64,000 bases of DNA from Methylotenera_A sp044228245 (GCA_044228245.1 JBGAVG010000001.1:124001-188000), one strand, 5' to 3'. Positions 52,041 to 61,541 are shown, counted from the stretch's first letter. Numbers and translations: made by a program. Notes: a model not told the origin generated them from the letters alone.

Positions 52041-53597
52041 CTACCTTTTATTCTGTAAACCGAAATCCCTTGGTTTAAAATCTTCAGCGAAATGATTCAA
52101 CGCACTCAATACCGGGTACGGCGTCATGCCGCCCAATGCACACAGCGAGCCATTCAGCATGGTGTCACTTAAGTCGCGCACTAACTGGATATTTTTCGCA
52201 TGATCTTTACCTGCCGTAATCTTGTCAATCACTTCCGCACCGCGGGTGGAACCGATACGGCACGGTGTACATTTGCCACAGCTTTCAATGGCACAGAACT
52301 CAAAGGCGTAACGTGCCATTTTTGCCATGTCCACCGTATCGTCAAACGCCACAATGCCGCCGTGACCTAACACTGCCCATATCTTGGTAAATTCCTCATA
52401 ATCCAGCGGCGTATCGAATTGGCTCTCTGGCAGATACGCCCCCAGTGGCCCACCCACCTGCACCGCACGGATAGGGCGTCCCGAGGCGGAACCTCCGCCA
52501 AAATCATACAGCAGCTCACGCAATGTCGCACCGAACGCCAATTCGACCAAACCAGTTTGCTTGAGATTGCCTGCCAGCTGAATCGGCAGCGTGCCGCGTG
52601 AGCGTCCCATGCCATAGTTTGCATAAAAAGCTGCGCCTTTATCCAGAATAATCGGCACGGTGGCCAGCGAAATCACGTTATTTACCACCGTCGGCTTGCC
52701 GAACAAACCTTCAATCGCAGGTAGCGGCGGTTTAAAGCGCACCAGACCGCGTTTACCTTCCAGGCTTTCCAGCAACGAAGTTTCTTCACCACACACATAC
52801 GCACCCGCCGCACGGCGAACCTCTAAGTTGAATGTATGGCTTGAACCGCAGATTTTCTCACCCAGATAGCCCGCAGCTTCAGCTTTATTGATAGCTTCAT
52901 TCAAAGTTTTCAGGGCATGCGGATATTCGCTGCGCAGGTAGATATAGCCCTGTGTTGCCCCGACCGCAATACCCGCAATCGTCATGCCTTCAATCAGCAC
53001 AAACGGGTCATCTTCAATAATCATGCGGTCGGAATAAGTACCAGAGTCACCTTCATCTGCATTGCAAACGATGTATTTCTGGTCAGATTCACAACCCAAT
53101 ACCGTGTTCCACTTGATGCCGGTAGGAAAAGCCGCACCGCCGCGGCCGCGCAAGCCAGAATCCGTCACTGCTTTTACAATCTCTGCGCCCGTCATTTTTA
53201 GCGCATTTTTCAAGCCTTTGTAGCCATCGTGCGCCAGATAATCATCCAGCGAAACTGGGTCGGTAATACCAACACGCGCAAAAGTGAGGCGTTGCTGTTT
53301 TTTGAGCCAAGTTAATTCTTCTGTTAAGCCCAAATTGAGTGGATGCGCGCCACCATTGAGAAAATCCGCATCAAACAGGCCGGGTACATCCTTAAGTTGC
53401 ACCGGCGCATAAGCCACACGACCTTTGTCTGTGGCCACTTCCACCATCGGCTCCAGCCAAAATAGCCCGCGCGAACCATTGCGAACCAACTCAATCGCAA
53501 TGCCGCGCTTTTGTGCTTCTGCCATGATAGCTTTGGCAGTACGGTCTGCCCCCAATGATAGTGCGCTGGAATCGCGAGGAACAAACACTTTCACCAT
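52041..53597 (-). CDS. fdsB: NAD-dependent formate dehydrogenase beta subunit
   Basis: A 518-residue diaphorase subunit related to NuoF. It has an N-terminal thioredoxin-like part, GLRGRGGAAFPTGIKW and GDSGTYSDRMIIEDDP for FMN and NADH binding, and SCGKCTPCRIGSTRG for a [4Fe-4S] cluster. It passes electrons from the alpha subunit to NAD+. Its start codon shares one base with the fdsG stop. Confidence 0.96.
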   Translation of the reverse strand: MVKVFVPRDSSALSLGADRTAKAIMAEAQKRGIAIELVRNGSRGLFWLEPMVEVATDKGRVAYAPVQLKDVPGLFDADFLNGGAHPLNLGLTEELTWLKKQQRLTFARVGITDPVSLDDYLAHDGYKGLKNALKMTGAEIVKAVTDSGLRGRGGAAFPTGIKWNTVLGCESDQKYIVCNADEGDSGTYSDRMIIEDDPFVLIEGMTIAGIAVGATQGYIYLRSEYPHALKTLNEAINKAEAAGYLGEKICGSSHTFNLEVRRAAGAYVCGEETSLLESLEGKRGLVRFKPPLPAIEGLFGKPTVVNNVISLATVPIILDKGAAFYANYGMGRSRGTLPIQLAGNLKQTGLVELAFGATLRELLYDFGGGSASGRPIRAVQVGGPLGAYLPESQFDTPLDYEEFTKIWAVLGHGGIVAFDDTVDMAKMARYAFEFCAIESCGKCTPCRIGSTRGAEVIDKITAGKDHAKNIQLVRDLSDTMLNGSLCALGGMTPYPVLSALNHFAEDFKPRDFGLQNKR

Positions 53598-54076
53598 TAC
53601 ACGCCCCTCGCTTCACTAATCAGCTCAGCCACTTTTTGATTATCCATACGGCCATAGACTTCATCATCCAGCATCACCGCGGGCGAGCAGGCGCAGTTGC
53701 CCAGGCAATACACCGGCTCCAGCGTAATCGCGCCGTCTTTTGTGGTTTGATGAAAATCTATCCCTAAGATAGATTTGATATGCGCTTCCAGCTTTTCCGC
53801 GCCCATGGCTTGACAGGATTCCGCTCGGCAGACTTGCAAAATATGCTTGCCTGCTGGATGGCGGCGAAAATGATGATAAAAGGTGACCACACCATGCACC
53901 TCGGCCACCGAAAGTGCCAAGGCTTTCGAGATTTGCGGGTAGGCTTCCTCCGGCACGTAGCCAATGTCATCCTGAATCGCATGCAGCAAAGGCAGTAACG
54001 CACCCGGCATATGCTGGTGCGTAGTAATATGTGCCTTGATTTTTGTTAATTCTTGTACTGTTAGTTCGGCGGCCAC
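53597..54076 (-). CDS. fdsG: NAD-dependent formate dehydrogenase gamma subunit
   Basis: A 159-residue NuoE-like protein that carries one [2Fe-2S] cluster, with ligands in QVCRAESCQAMG and YCLGNCACSPAVMLD. GTG at 54076 is taken as the start because GGAG lies seven bases upstream; a TTG two codons earlier is too close to that site. It is the first gene of the fds operon and lies divergent from moaA across about 140 bases. Confidence 0.94.
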   Translation of the reverse strand: MAAELTVQELTKIKAHITTHQHMPGALLPLLHAIQDDIGYVPEEAYPQISKALALSVAEVHGVVTFYHHFRRHPAGKHILQVCRAESCQAMGAEKLEAHIKSILGIDFHQTTKDGAITLEPVYCLGNCACSPAVMLDDEVYGRMDNQKVAELISEARGV

Positions 54077-54219
54077 AACCAATCTCCAAATACCTGCTTT
54101 TTCAATTTATATGCTCAACATCAAGCTTGCGTATGATATACCTTATTGCACACTAATTGAAGCCGAAAAAGCGCATTAATGTCCAACTAAGACCGCGTTT
54201 TTATTGCATAATTCCACCT
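54077..54219. promoter_or_regulatory. Divergent control region between fdsG and moaA
   Basis: An AT-rich stretch that must hold the promoters of both the formate dehydrogenase operon and moaA-mobA-moeA. I see ATGATATACC near its middle but cannot define a pair of promoter elements or an operator. Confidence 0.4.
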
Positions 54220-55242
54220 ATGGATATGGCACTAAAAGCTCCTCAACTTATTGAATCTAAACTTACGGACCAGTTCGGCCGCCCGGTAGATTACATCCGC
54301 CTTTCAATTACAGATCGCTGCGATTTCCGCTGCGTGTACTGCATGGGCGAGGACATGACGTTTTTGCCGCGTGACGAAGTCTTAAGCTTGGAAGAATGCG
54401 CGCGGCTGGTAAAAATATTTGTCAGCCTGGGCGTAAGCAAAGTACGCATCACCGGCGGTGAGCCGCTGGTACGCAAGAATGCGCTGTGGCTATTTGAAGA
54501 AATTGGCCAGTTGAAAGACCTCAAAGAGTTAGTGCTCACTACCAACGGAAGCCAGCTATGGAGACAGGCCAAAGCGCTCAGACGGGCAGGTGTTAAGCGC
54601 ATTAATATTTCGCTGGACAGCCTGAACCCGGAGCGATTTAAACAAATCACCCGCACGGGTGATTTAAATCAGGTTTTAGCAGGCCTACAGGCCAGTATTG
54701 ACGCGGGGTTTGAAGGCATTAAATTGAACACGGTGTTAATGCGCGGCAGCAACGATGACGAAGCGATAGATTTGGTGCAGTTTGCCATCGACAAAAAAAT
54801 CGACATCAGCTTTATTGAAGAAATGCCGCTGGGCGAAGTGAGCCATACCCGCGACAGCACCTTTGTGAGCAATACGGACACACTGAAACTGTTGCAAAGT
54901 AAGTATTCACTACTGTCCAGCACTGAGACCACAGGCGGCCCAGCACGTTACTGGCGCGTAGCCAACAGCCACATCAAAATTGGTTTTATTTCGCCGCATA
55001 GCCACAATTTTTGCGAAAGCTGCAACCGCGTACGCATTACTTGCAAAGGCGAGCTTTATCTGTGTTTGGGGCAAAACGACAAAGTGGATTTAATGCCGTT
55101 ACTGCGCGCAAACCCCAATAACGATGCACCATTAGTCGCAGCGATTTTAGACAGCATGCGCGTCAAACCCAAAGGTCACGATTTCGATCTGCGCCGCGCA
55201 GAACCCGCAGTAGTGCGGTTTATGTCACATACCGGCGGGTAA
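54220..55242 (+). CDS. moaA: GTP 3',8-cyclase MoaA
   Basis: Radical-SAM enzyme that starts molybdenum cofactor synthesis from GTP. The 340-residue product has the N-terminal cluster motif CDFRCVYC, followed by ITGGEPLVRKN and ISLDSLNPERF. The C-terminal cysteines CESCNRVRITC bind the substrate-side [4Fe-4S] cluster. The C terminus is HTGG, ending in the two conserved glycines. I start at the ATG of MDMALKAPQ; the frame is open 21 codons further but without family likeness. Confidence 0.96.
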   Translation: MDMALKAPQLIESKLTDQFGRPVDYIRLSITDRCDFRCVYCMGEDMTFLPRDEVLSLEECARLVKIFVSLGVSKVRITGGEPLVRKNALWLFEEIGQLKDLKELVLTTNGSQLWRQAKALRRAGVKRINISLDSLNPERFKQITRTGDLNQVLAGLQASIDAGFEGIKLNTVLMRGSNDDEAIDLVQFAIDKKIDISFIEEMPLGEVSHTRDSTFVSNTDTLKLLQSKYSLLSSTETTGGPARYWRVANSHIKIGFISPHSHNFCESCNRVRITCKGELYLCLGQNDKVDLMPLLRANPNNDAPLVAAILDSMRVKPKGHDFDLRRAEPAVVRFMSHTGG

Positions 55243-55835
55243 TGAGCGTTTCAGCCATCATTCTCTCAGGCGGTCGCGCCACGCGTATGAATGGCGTGGA
55301 TAAAGGCTTGGTGCTGTTACAAAACAAGCCACTGATTGCGCATGTGATCGCACGCTTGAAGCCACAAGTGGATGAAATCCTCATCAACGCGAATCGTGAA
55401 ATTGCCCCTTACCAAGCATTTGGCTACCGAGTACTGCAAGATGAAACGGCTGATTTTCCAGGTCCGCTAGCGGGTTTTAGTTTGGGTTTGCAGCATGCTA
55501 AGCACGAGTATCTATTAACCGTGCCGTGCGATTCACCGTTGCTGCCACTGGATCTGGCAGAAAGATTGTTAAAAGGCATGCTGGAAAGCCGCGCCGATAT
55601 TGCCGTTGCGAGCGCCAATGGCGAAACGCATCAAGTATTCTGTTTGTGCAAAAAAAGCGTATTACCCAGCCTGTTGGAGTATCTGGCAAACGGCGGACGT
55701 AAAGTGAGCGCCTGGCAAAAAAGCCAGCTGTACGTAGAAGTGGATTTTAGTGATAATCCTGATGGGTTTACCAACCTGAATACGTTTGAAGATTTGGCAG
55801 CGTTGGAATTAAAATTAAAAAATGATGAAAAATAA
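55242..55835 (+). CDS. mobA: Molybdenum cofactor guanylyltransferase
   Basis: Adds GMP to molybdopterin to make the bis-MGD form used by formate dehydrogenase. The 197 residues contain ILSGGRATRMNGVDKGL with the GTP-binding glycines and lysine, and LLTVPCDSPLLPLDLAE with the metal-binding aspartate. Its ATG shares one base with the moaA stop, and its end overlaps moeA by 14 bases. Confidence 0.95.
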   Translation: MSVSAIILSGGRATRMNGVDKGLVLLQNKPLIAHVIARLKPQVDEILINANREIAPYQAFGYRVLQDETADFPGPLAGFSLGLQHAKHEYLLTVPCDSPLLPLDLAERLLKGMLESRADIAVASANGETHQVFCLCKKSVLPSLLEYLANGGRKVSAWQKSQLYVEVDFSDNPDGFTNLNTFEDLAALELKLKNDEK

Positions 55836-57090
55836 AACCACACTTTCCGAATTAATCACCAACCCTTCATGTATGGATGATTACGACCCGAATGCGATGT
55901 CTGTCACGCAGGCGCGGCAATTTATCAAGCAGTTTTTAAGCCCGGTACGTGAAGCAGAAGCCCTGCCCATCTGCGAGAGTTTGGGGCGTGTACTGGCAAC
56001 AGATATTGTCTCGCCATCCAATGTGCCCAACCATAACAACAGCGCCATGGATGGCTTTGCATTTAAGTTCTCTGCAAATTTAAAAACCCTTAAAATCATT
56101 GGCACCGCTCTTGCTGGCCAACCTTTTATGGGCAATTTGAACGCGGGCGAATGCGTAAAAATCATGACGGGCGCGGTAATTCCAGCAGGCGCAGATACAG
56201 TGGTAATGCAAGAACGAATCGCGATAAAAAGCGATCGAATCACGTTGCTTGAAGAGACTAAACAAGGCGCAAACGTACGTCTAGCAGGCGAGGATTTGAG
56301 AATTGGCCAAACCGTTCTGACAAAAGGCCATATCATGAAACCTGCGGATTTAGGTTTGGCGGCTTCACTTGGCATCGCTGAAGTACCAGTTTACCGCAAA
56401 CTCAAAGTCGCGTTTTTTAGCACTGGTGACGAGCTGGTTGGTGTGGGAAAGCCGTTGCAGGAAGGCCAGATTTACGACAGTAATCGTTATACATTATATG
56501 GCATGCTCACCAGACTGGGTGCGCAGATCAGCGATTTAGGCAACGTGCCAGACGACCCGGCGCAACTGGAAGCAGCCCTGCTGCAAGCCGCACAAAATAA
56601 TGATGTTGTCATCACCAGCGGCGGCGTTTCGGTGGGCGAGGCCGACTATATGAAGGCCTTGCTTGCCAAGCACGGTCAGGTATTGTTCTGGAAAATGAAC
56701 ATGAAACCCGGCCGTCCTTTAGCCTACGGAAAGATAGCTAGTGCGCACTATTTTGGCCTGCCCGGCAACCCGGTAGCAACCATGGTGACGTTTTACCAGT
56801 TTGTACGCGAGGCATTGCTTATGCTACAGGGTGCAACGCCCAAACCTTTGCCCATGCTGATGGTCGAATGCACGGAGCCAATCAAAAAAGCCACTGGCCG
56901 CACTGAGTTTCAACGTGGCGTTTTGTATGATGATGCCGGAGTCTGGAAGGTCAAACCTACTGGCAATCAAGGTTCCGGCATCCTCAGCAGCATGAGTGCC
57001 GCCAACTGTTTTATTGTGCTGGATGAAGCCACAGGCAACTATGCAGCTGGTGAGCTGGTGAAAGTACAAGTTCTGGAAGGCCTGGTCTAA
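55822..57090 (+). CDS. moeA: Molybdopterin molybdenumtransferase MoeA
   Basis: Inserts molybdate into adenylated molybdopterin. The 422 residues include NHNNSAMDGFAFK, IMTGAVIPAGADTVVMQE, FFSTGDELVGVGKPLQEGQI, and the active-site GGVSVGEADYMK; PGNPVATMVTF closes the catalytic domain. It overlaps mobA, so the three cofactor genes are one unit. A terminator-like hairpin follows. Confidence 0.96.
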   Translation: MMKNKTTLSELITNPSCMDDYDPNAMSVTQARQFIKQFLSPVREAEALPICESLGRVLATDIVSPSNVPNHNNSAMDGFAFKFSANLKTLKIIGTALAGQPFMGNLNAGECVKIMTGAVIPAGADTVVMQERIAIKSDRITLLEETKQGANVRLAGEDLRIGQTVLTKGHIMKPADLGLAASLGIAEVPVYRKLKVAFFSTGDELVGVGKPLQEGQIYDSNRYTLYGMLTRLGAQISDLGNVPDDPAQLEAALLQAAQNNDVVITSGGVSVGEADYMKALLAKHGQVLFWKMNMKPGRPLAYGKIASAHYFGLPGNPVATMVTFYQFVREALLMLQGATPKPLPMLMVECTEPIKKATGRTEFQRGVLYDDAGVWKVKPTGNQGSGILSSMSAANCFIVLDEATGNYAAGELVKVQVLEGLV

Positions 57091-57116
57091 CAAACGCACT
57101 TAACATAATATGTGAG

Positions 57117-57141
57117 TTATGGTTGATAGCAACCATAATTT
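57117..57141 (+). terminator. Terminator-like hairpin after moeA
   Basis: A perfect nine-base stem TTATGGTTG/CAACCATAA with an ATAG loop (57117-57138) is followed by only three T. It probably ends the moaA-mobA-moeA transcript. Confidence 0.5.
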
Positions 57142-57215
57142 AGCCTTATCAATCAAACATAAGCTGTAGTATAATCAAAGGCTTAGCCTAAATAATCTGT
57201 TTACACTTAATCGCT

Positions 57216-57959
57216 TTGGACATCTCTATCAAAAACCCCAGCATCAATGCCAGAGCGAATGAAGGCACGCTCATCTGGGCAATTATCTGCTCTATTCTGC
57301 TGCACCTGCTGTTGTTAGCCATCGTCCCCAGTTTTAAGTTTGATGCGATTAAAGAAATTCCTCAAGAGCTCACCATTCAAATTCAACAACCAAAGCCGCC
57401 CGAGCCGGTAGTGGTGCCTGAGCCGCCCAAACCAGTGGAACCTATAAAGCCGGCGCCAGAACCGATCAAGCCGTTGCCAAAAAAAATGCCTAAACCTGAT
57501 CCCATTCCAGTGCAGGACATCAAGCCGGAGCCTGCAACATCTGAGCCTCCCCCGCCGCCTGCCGTGATCACCGCTGCACCTAAAGTAGATGCACCCCCGG
57601 TTATTACCGCTCCACCGCCTCCGCCAGAACCACCTAAAAAAATAGAGCCGGATGAGGCTGATATCAGTGCAGCCTTAAGCCAATATGGCGGCACCTTAGG
57701 CCGCGCGATCGCCAAGCACAAGCAATATCCAAAAATTGCGCAGATGCGCGGCTGGCAAGGCGATTGCCTGCTGGAGCTGAAAATTGACGGCAGCGGTAAT
57801 GTGCTGTCTGCCAATATAAAAGAAACCAGCGGCTTTGAGGCGCTGGATAAGCAGGCGCTTGAGATGGTACGCAAAGCCTCGCCTTTCCCGGCGCCGCCTG
57901 AAGCGCTGCGCGGCCGCAGCTTCGATATCACCGTGCCGGTGTCATTCAAACTAGAATAA
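57216..57959 (+). CDS. TonB-type energy transducer
   Basis: A 247-residue inner-membrane protein. One N-terminal membrane helix (LIWAIICSILLHLLLLAIV), with the conserved S-x-x-x-H kind of pattern (SILLH) that couples to ExbB/ExbD. A long proline/lysine/glutamate-rich spacer (about 60-145) spans the periplasm, and a TonB C-terminal domain (AKHKQYPKIAQMRGWQGDCL) contacts outer-membrane receptors. The start must be TTG at 57216, since no ATG or GTG lies between the upstream stop and the helix. exbB, exbD and a receptor are not adjacent. The histidine kinase gene starts seven bases later. Confidence 0.88.
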   Translation: MDISIKNPSINARANEGTLIWAIICSILLHLLLLAIVPSFKFDAIKEIPQELTIQIQQPKPPEPVVVPEPPKPVEPIKPAPEPIKPLPKKMPKPDPIPVQDIKPEPATSEPPPPPAVITAAPKVDAPPVITAPPPPPEPPKKIEPDEADISAALSQYGGTLGRAIAKHKQYPKIAQMRGWQGDCLLELKIDGSGNVLSANIKETSGFEALDKQALEMVRKASPFPAPPEALRGRSFDITVPVSFKLE

Positions 57960-57966
57960 CTCACAC

Positions 57967-59424
57967 ATGCGCCAGCCCTTAACAAGCAGACCAAGATCGC
58001 TCCGCGATTTGCTGCTTGTGCATGAGCTTATTTTTGTTGCCCTCATTTTACTGGCAGTGGCGGGCGGCGGCTACGGCATTTATCTGTGGGATAAATCGGC
58101 CAAAGAATCACAGCGTATTCATTATCTTATTCAGGAAATCCAGCAAACGCGCGGCGATCTGTATCGCCAGATGAAAGAACTGTTTGATACGTTCTTTTTG
58201 GAGGAAGCGGATGCCAAAAATGAATACATCACCTACACGCAATCGATATTAAGACACTTTGAGAAACTGGATCAACTGGCGATCGGCGCGGAAGAAAAAC
58301 TGGCGATCAGCAATTTGCAAAACAACTATAAAAGCTTTGTAAACGAAGCGCCTGCCTTATTTTACCGCTATCAGGCTAGCCCGAATGAAACCTCGCGCAA
58401 ATTACTTTACCAGGATATGGAAACTGGCATTTTCAGCCGCTATGAAGCCGTTTCCAAGCATGCAGAAGATTTACTCACACTGAAGCAAAACGAGCTCAGG
58501 GCGCGCCTGGAGGATGCCAAACATATATCTATTGTAGTATTGATTATTCCAATTTTACTGGCAGGCCTGCTGCTGATTTTATCCAGGCTGTTTTTAAAAC
58601 GTGAAATTGTGCACCCGATTCACGCCATGATGCGGGCTGCCAGTGAAATCAGCGCAGGAAATTTGCAGCACAAAGTCCCCGAAACCGGCGCCGCGGAATT
58701 GGCCACCCTGTCGCAGAAAATCAACAAGATGGCAGATGAGCTACAGACCAATAGAGACGCGCTTGTGCGCACCGAAAAACAGGCTGCGATGGGCCTATTA
58801 GTGCCGATGCTGGCGCATAATATCCGCAACCCGCTGGCGAGCATCCGTGCGACAGCGCAGCTGCTGGATGACCCTGAACATGATAAAGACACACGCGAAT
58901 CACTGCTTGGCATCATTAATACGGTAGACAGGCTGGAGCGCTGGACTGGAGCGCTGCTGGCCTATCTGCACCCGATCAAGCCTCAGTTGAAACCTGTGCG
59001 CTTTGATAGCATTCTGGATGGCGCACTACTGCCTTTAACGCAAAAAATTCGGGATAAGCAAATCAATATAGTTAAGCGCATTGATCATCTCGATACAGCG
59101 ATAGTTACTGATGAGCACTTGCTGGAGCAGGTTTTTTACAACTTAATCTTAAATGCAATTGATGCTTCTCCAAAAGGCAGCAATATAACTATTGATGCGC
59201 TGCTCAGCAACAATGTGTTTACCAGCACCATTTGCGACGAAGGTACTGGCATGCCATTCACACCAGACCCGCACGCAATCAGCCCGGGGCCCAGCACCAA
59301 GCGCTTTGGTACGGGGCTCGGTATCCCGTTCGCATTTAAAGTGTGCGAAGTGCTAAGTGGCAATATCGTGTTTGAACCTGCATCACCACAGGGCACACGC
59401 ATCACGCTGACCCTGCCGCAATAA
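57967..59424 (+). CDS. Membrane sensor histidine kinase
   Basis: A 485-residue two-component sensor. It has a membrane helix at about 21-40, a helical periplasmic sensor of about 145 residues, a second helix at 188-210, a HAMP linker to about 265, a dimerisation domain with the phosphorylated His284 in LAHNIRNPLASI, and an ATPase domain with Asn396 (NLILNAIDAS), DEGTGMP and GTGLGI. The H-box is of the NtrB-like kind. No response regulator follows; the next gene is a peroxiredoxin. It is co-transcribed with the TonB gene. The signal is unknown. Confidence 0.88.
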   Translation: MRQPLTSRPRSLRDLLLVHELIFVALILLAVAGGGYGIYLWDKSAKESQRIHYLIQEIQQTRGDLYRQMKELFDTFFLEEADAKNEYITYTQSILRHFEKLDQLAIGAEEKLAISNLQNNYKSFVNEAPALFYRYQASPNETSRKLLYQDMETGIFSRYEAVSKHAEDLLTLKQNELRARLEDAKHISIVVLIIPILLAGLLLILSRLFLKREIVHPIHAMMRAASEISAGNLQHKVPETGAAELATLSQKINKMADELQTNRDALVRTEKQAAMGLLVPMLAHNIRNPLASIRATAQLLDDPEHDKDTRESLLGIINTVDRLERWTGALLAYLHPIKPQLKPVRFDSILDGALLPLTQKIRDKQINIVKRIDHLDTAIVTDEHLLEQVFYNLILNAIDASPKGSNITIDALLSNNVFTSTICDEGTGMPFTPDPHAISPGPSTKRFGTGLGIPFAFKVCEVLSGNIVFEPASPQGTRITLTLPQ

Positions 59425-59547
59425 CACCTTTCCATCAAACTCAACCAAAGCGCTGAGCGCCTGTCACATTTTGCAAATAATATTTAGGTCTGCATAAATT
59501 TAAGCTTGCCTAAATGCCAATTTTTTACAACAATGAGAACTATCCAT

Positions 59548-60015
59548 ATGACAACGACTATGCTTAATCAAACCGTTCCCGATTTTGAACTATCCGCTAC
59601 CAGCGGCATCACTTTTAAGCTTTCAAACCACCGGGGCAAAACTCTCGTAATCTATTTTTACCCGAAGGACAATACACCCGGCTGTACCACGCAGGGCATG
59701 CAGTTTCGCGACAGTTACCCAGATTTTAAGGCCTTGAATGCCGAGATTTTTGGTATTTCACGCGACAGCCTGAAATCTCACGAAAACTTTAAAGCCAAAT
59801 TTGGTTTTCCATTTGAATTACTGGCCGATACCGAAGAGCTTGCCTGTGACATTTTTGGCGTGATAAAAATGAAAAACATGTATGGCAAACAAGTGCGTGG
59901 CATAGAACGCAGCACCTTTATTATTGATAAAAATGGCCAGTTGATACATGAATGGCGTGGCGTGAAGGTCGACGGCCACGCGCAGGAAGTGCTTAACTTT
60001 ATTAAAACCTTATAA
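59548..60015 (+). CDS. bcp: Thioredoxin-dependent peroxiredoxin (Bcp/PrxQ family)
   Basis: A 155-residue peroxidase. It shows VPDFELSATSG and YFYPKDNTPGCTTQG with the peroxidatic cysteine. Many Bcp proteins have a resolving cysteine five residues later; here that position is Met in CTTQGMQF, and the only other cysteine lies in ELACDIFGV. It may therefore act as a one-cysteine enzyme or use the distant cysteine (inference). I start at the ATG of MTTTMLNQ, the usual position relative to the fold. phoH follows by 23 bases. Confidence 0.88.
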   Translation: MTTTMLNQTVPDFELSATSGITFKLSNHRGKTLVIYFYPKDNTPGCTTQGMQFRDSYPDFKALNAEIFGISRDSLKSHENFKAKFGFPFELLADTEELACDIFGVIKMKNMYGKQVRGIERSTFIIDKNGQLIHEWRGVKVDGHAQEVLNFIKTL

Positions 60016-60038
60016 TCAAATAACGATTAACTAAAATT

Positions 60039-61436
60039 ATGGCAAAAAAAACCGCAACCCATACCAAGCTCTTTGTCCTTGATACCAATGTACTGATGCA
60101 TGACCCTTCGAGCTTGTTCCGCTTTGAAGAGCATGACATTTATTTGCCCATGGTGACGCTGGAAGAACTGGATAACAACAAAAAAGGTGTGACTGAGGTT
60201 GCCCGCAACGCACGTCAGGCCAGCCGGTATTTGGAAGAAATTGTAGGCACTGACCTCACCAATCTGGAGCTTGGCTGCCCGCTCGCAATTAATGGCAACA
60301 AGCATTTGCAGGGTCGCCTGTTTTTACAAACATCCCAAATCCATATCGAACTGCCGGGGTTGGCGGGCAGCAAGGCCGACAACCAAATTATCAGTGTAGT
60401 GCTGGCACTTCAAAAGCAATATCCCAGTCGCCAGGTCATTCTAGTCAGTAAAGACATCAACATCCGCATCAAGGCACGCGCCATGGGTGTGCCGGCTGAA
60501 GATTACTTTAATGACAAAGTGCTTGAGGATAGCGACTTACTCTACAACGGCATGAAAGAATTGCCACAGGACTTCTGGGACAAACACAGTAAAGCGATGG
60601 AATCCTGGCAGGAAGCCGGTCGCATGTTTTACCGCATTTCCGGCCCGCTCATTAAAACATTTTTAATCAATGAGTTCGTGTTTTATGAATTTGACAAGCC
60701 GTTTCACGCCATCGTACGCAAGCTCGAAAATAACACGGCAGTGCTCGAAGTGGTGCATGACCATGCTAATCCCAAACACAACGTATGGGGCATTACGGCT
60801 CGTAATCGCGAGCAGAACTATGCACTGAACTTATTGATGGATCCAGACATCGATTTTGTTACCCTGCTAGGCCAGGCCGGTACCGGCAAAACGCTGCTTA
60901 CGCTCGCCGCAGCATTAACCCAGACTTTAGATAAAAAAATATACTCCGAAATCATCATGACGCGCGTGACCGTACCCGTGGGTGAAGATATTGGCTTTTT
61001 GCCGGGCACCGAAGAAGAAAAAATGGCGCCCTGGATGGGCGCGCTGGAAGACAATCTGGATGTGCTCAATAAAACGGATGAGGACGCAGGCGAATGGGGT
61101 CGTGCTGCGACACAGGATTTGATTCGCACGCGCATCAAGGTGAAATCGCTTAACTTTATGCGCGGCCGCACGTTTCTGCATAAGTTCTTGATTATCGATG
61201 AAGCGCAAAACCTGACGCCAAAACAAATGAAAACATTGATTACCCGCGCAGGCCCCGGCACCAAGGTGGTATGCTTAGGCAATATTTCACAGATTGATAC
61301 CCCTTACCTCACTGAAGGAAGCTCCGGTTTGACCTATGTGGTCGACCGCTTTAAGGGTTGGGCGCATAATGGCCATGTAACGTTGGTGCGCGGCGAACGT
61401 TCGAGATTGGCAGATTTTGCGGCAGAAGCCTTGTAA
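60039..61436 (+). CDS. PIN-PhoH fusion ATPase
   Basis: A 465-residue cytoplasmic protein of the long PhoH class. Residues 9-140 form a PIN nuclease-like domain starting KLFVLDTNVLMHDP, with acidic residues in EELDNNKKG and SVVLAL. Residues from about 240 on form the P-loop domain with GQAGTGKTLLTLAAAL as Walker A and FLIIDEAQNLTPKQMKTLI as Walker B. Such proteins, also called YlaK or PhoH2-like, are proposed RNA helicase/nucleases. No antitoxin partner is adjacent. Confidence 0.9.
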   Translation: MAKKTATHTKLFVLDTNVLMHDPSSLFRFEEHDIYLPMVTLEELDNNKKGVTEVARNARQASRYLEEIVGTDLTNLELGCPLAINGNKHLQGRLFLQTSQIHIELPGLAGSKADNQIISVVLALQKQYPSRQVILVSKDINIRIKARAMGVPAEDYFNDKVLEDSDLLYNGMKELPQDFWDKHSKAMESWQEAGRMFYRISGPLIKTFLINEFVFYEFDKPFHAIVRKLENNTAVLEVVHDHANPKHNVWGITARNREQNYALNLLMDPDIDFVTLLGQAGTGKTLLTLAAALTQTLDKKIYSEIIMTRVTVPVGEDIGFLPGTEEEKMAPWMGALEDNLDVLNKTDEDAGEWGRAATQDLIRTRIKVKSLNFMRGRTFLHKFLIIDEAQNLTPKQMKTLITRAGPGTKVVCLGNISQIDTPYLTEGSSGLTYVVDRFKGWAHNGHVTLVRGERSRLADFAAEAL

Positions 61437-61541
61437 CAGTATTTAATCAATAAAATACAACTTGCCTGAAAAGCGGGCGAAAAAAAACATACGACCTTGG
61501 AGATGAGATAATCACCAATAACAGCTGGTGACACAAGCAGC

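Noticed and set aside
57390..57650. Tandem repeat or low-complexity artefact in the tonB region
   Set aside because: The proline/lysine/glutamate-rich stretch is the normal periplasmic spacer of TonB proteins.
60039..61436. PIN domain of the PhoH protein as a VapC-like toxin
   Set aside because: The PIN domain is part of one long PhoH protein, and no small antitoxin gene lies beside it.
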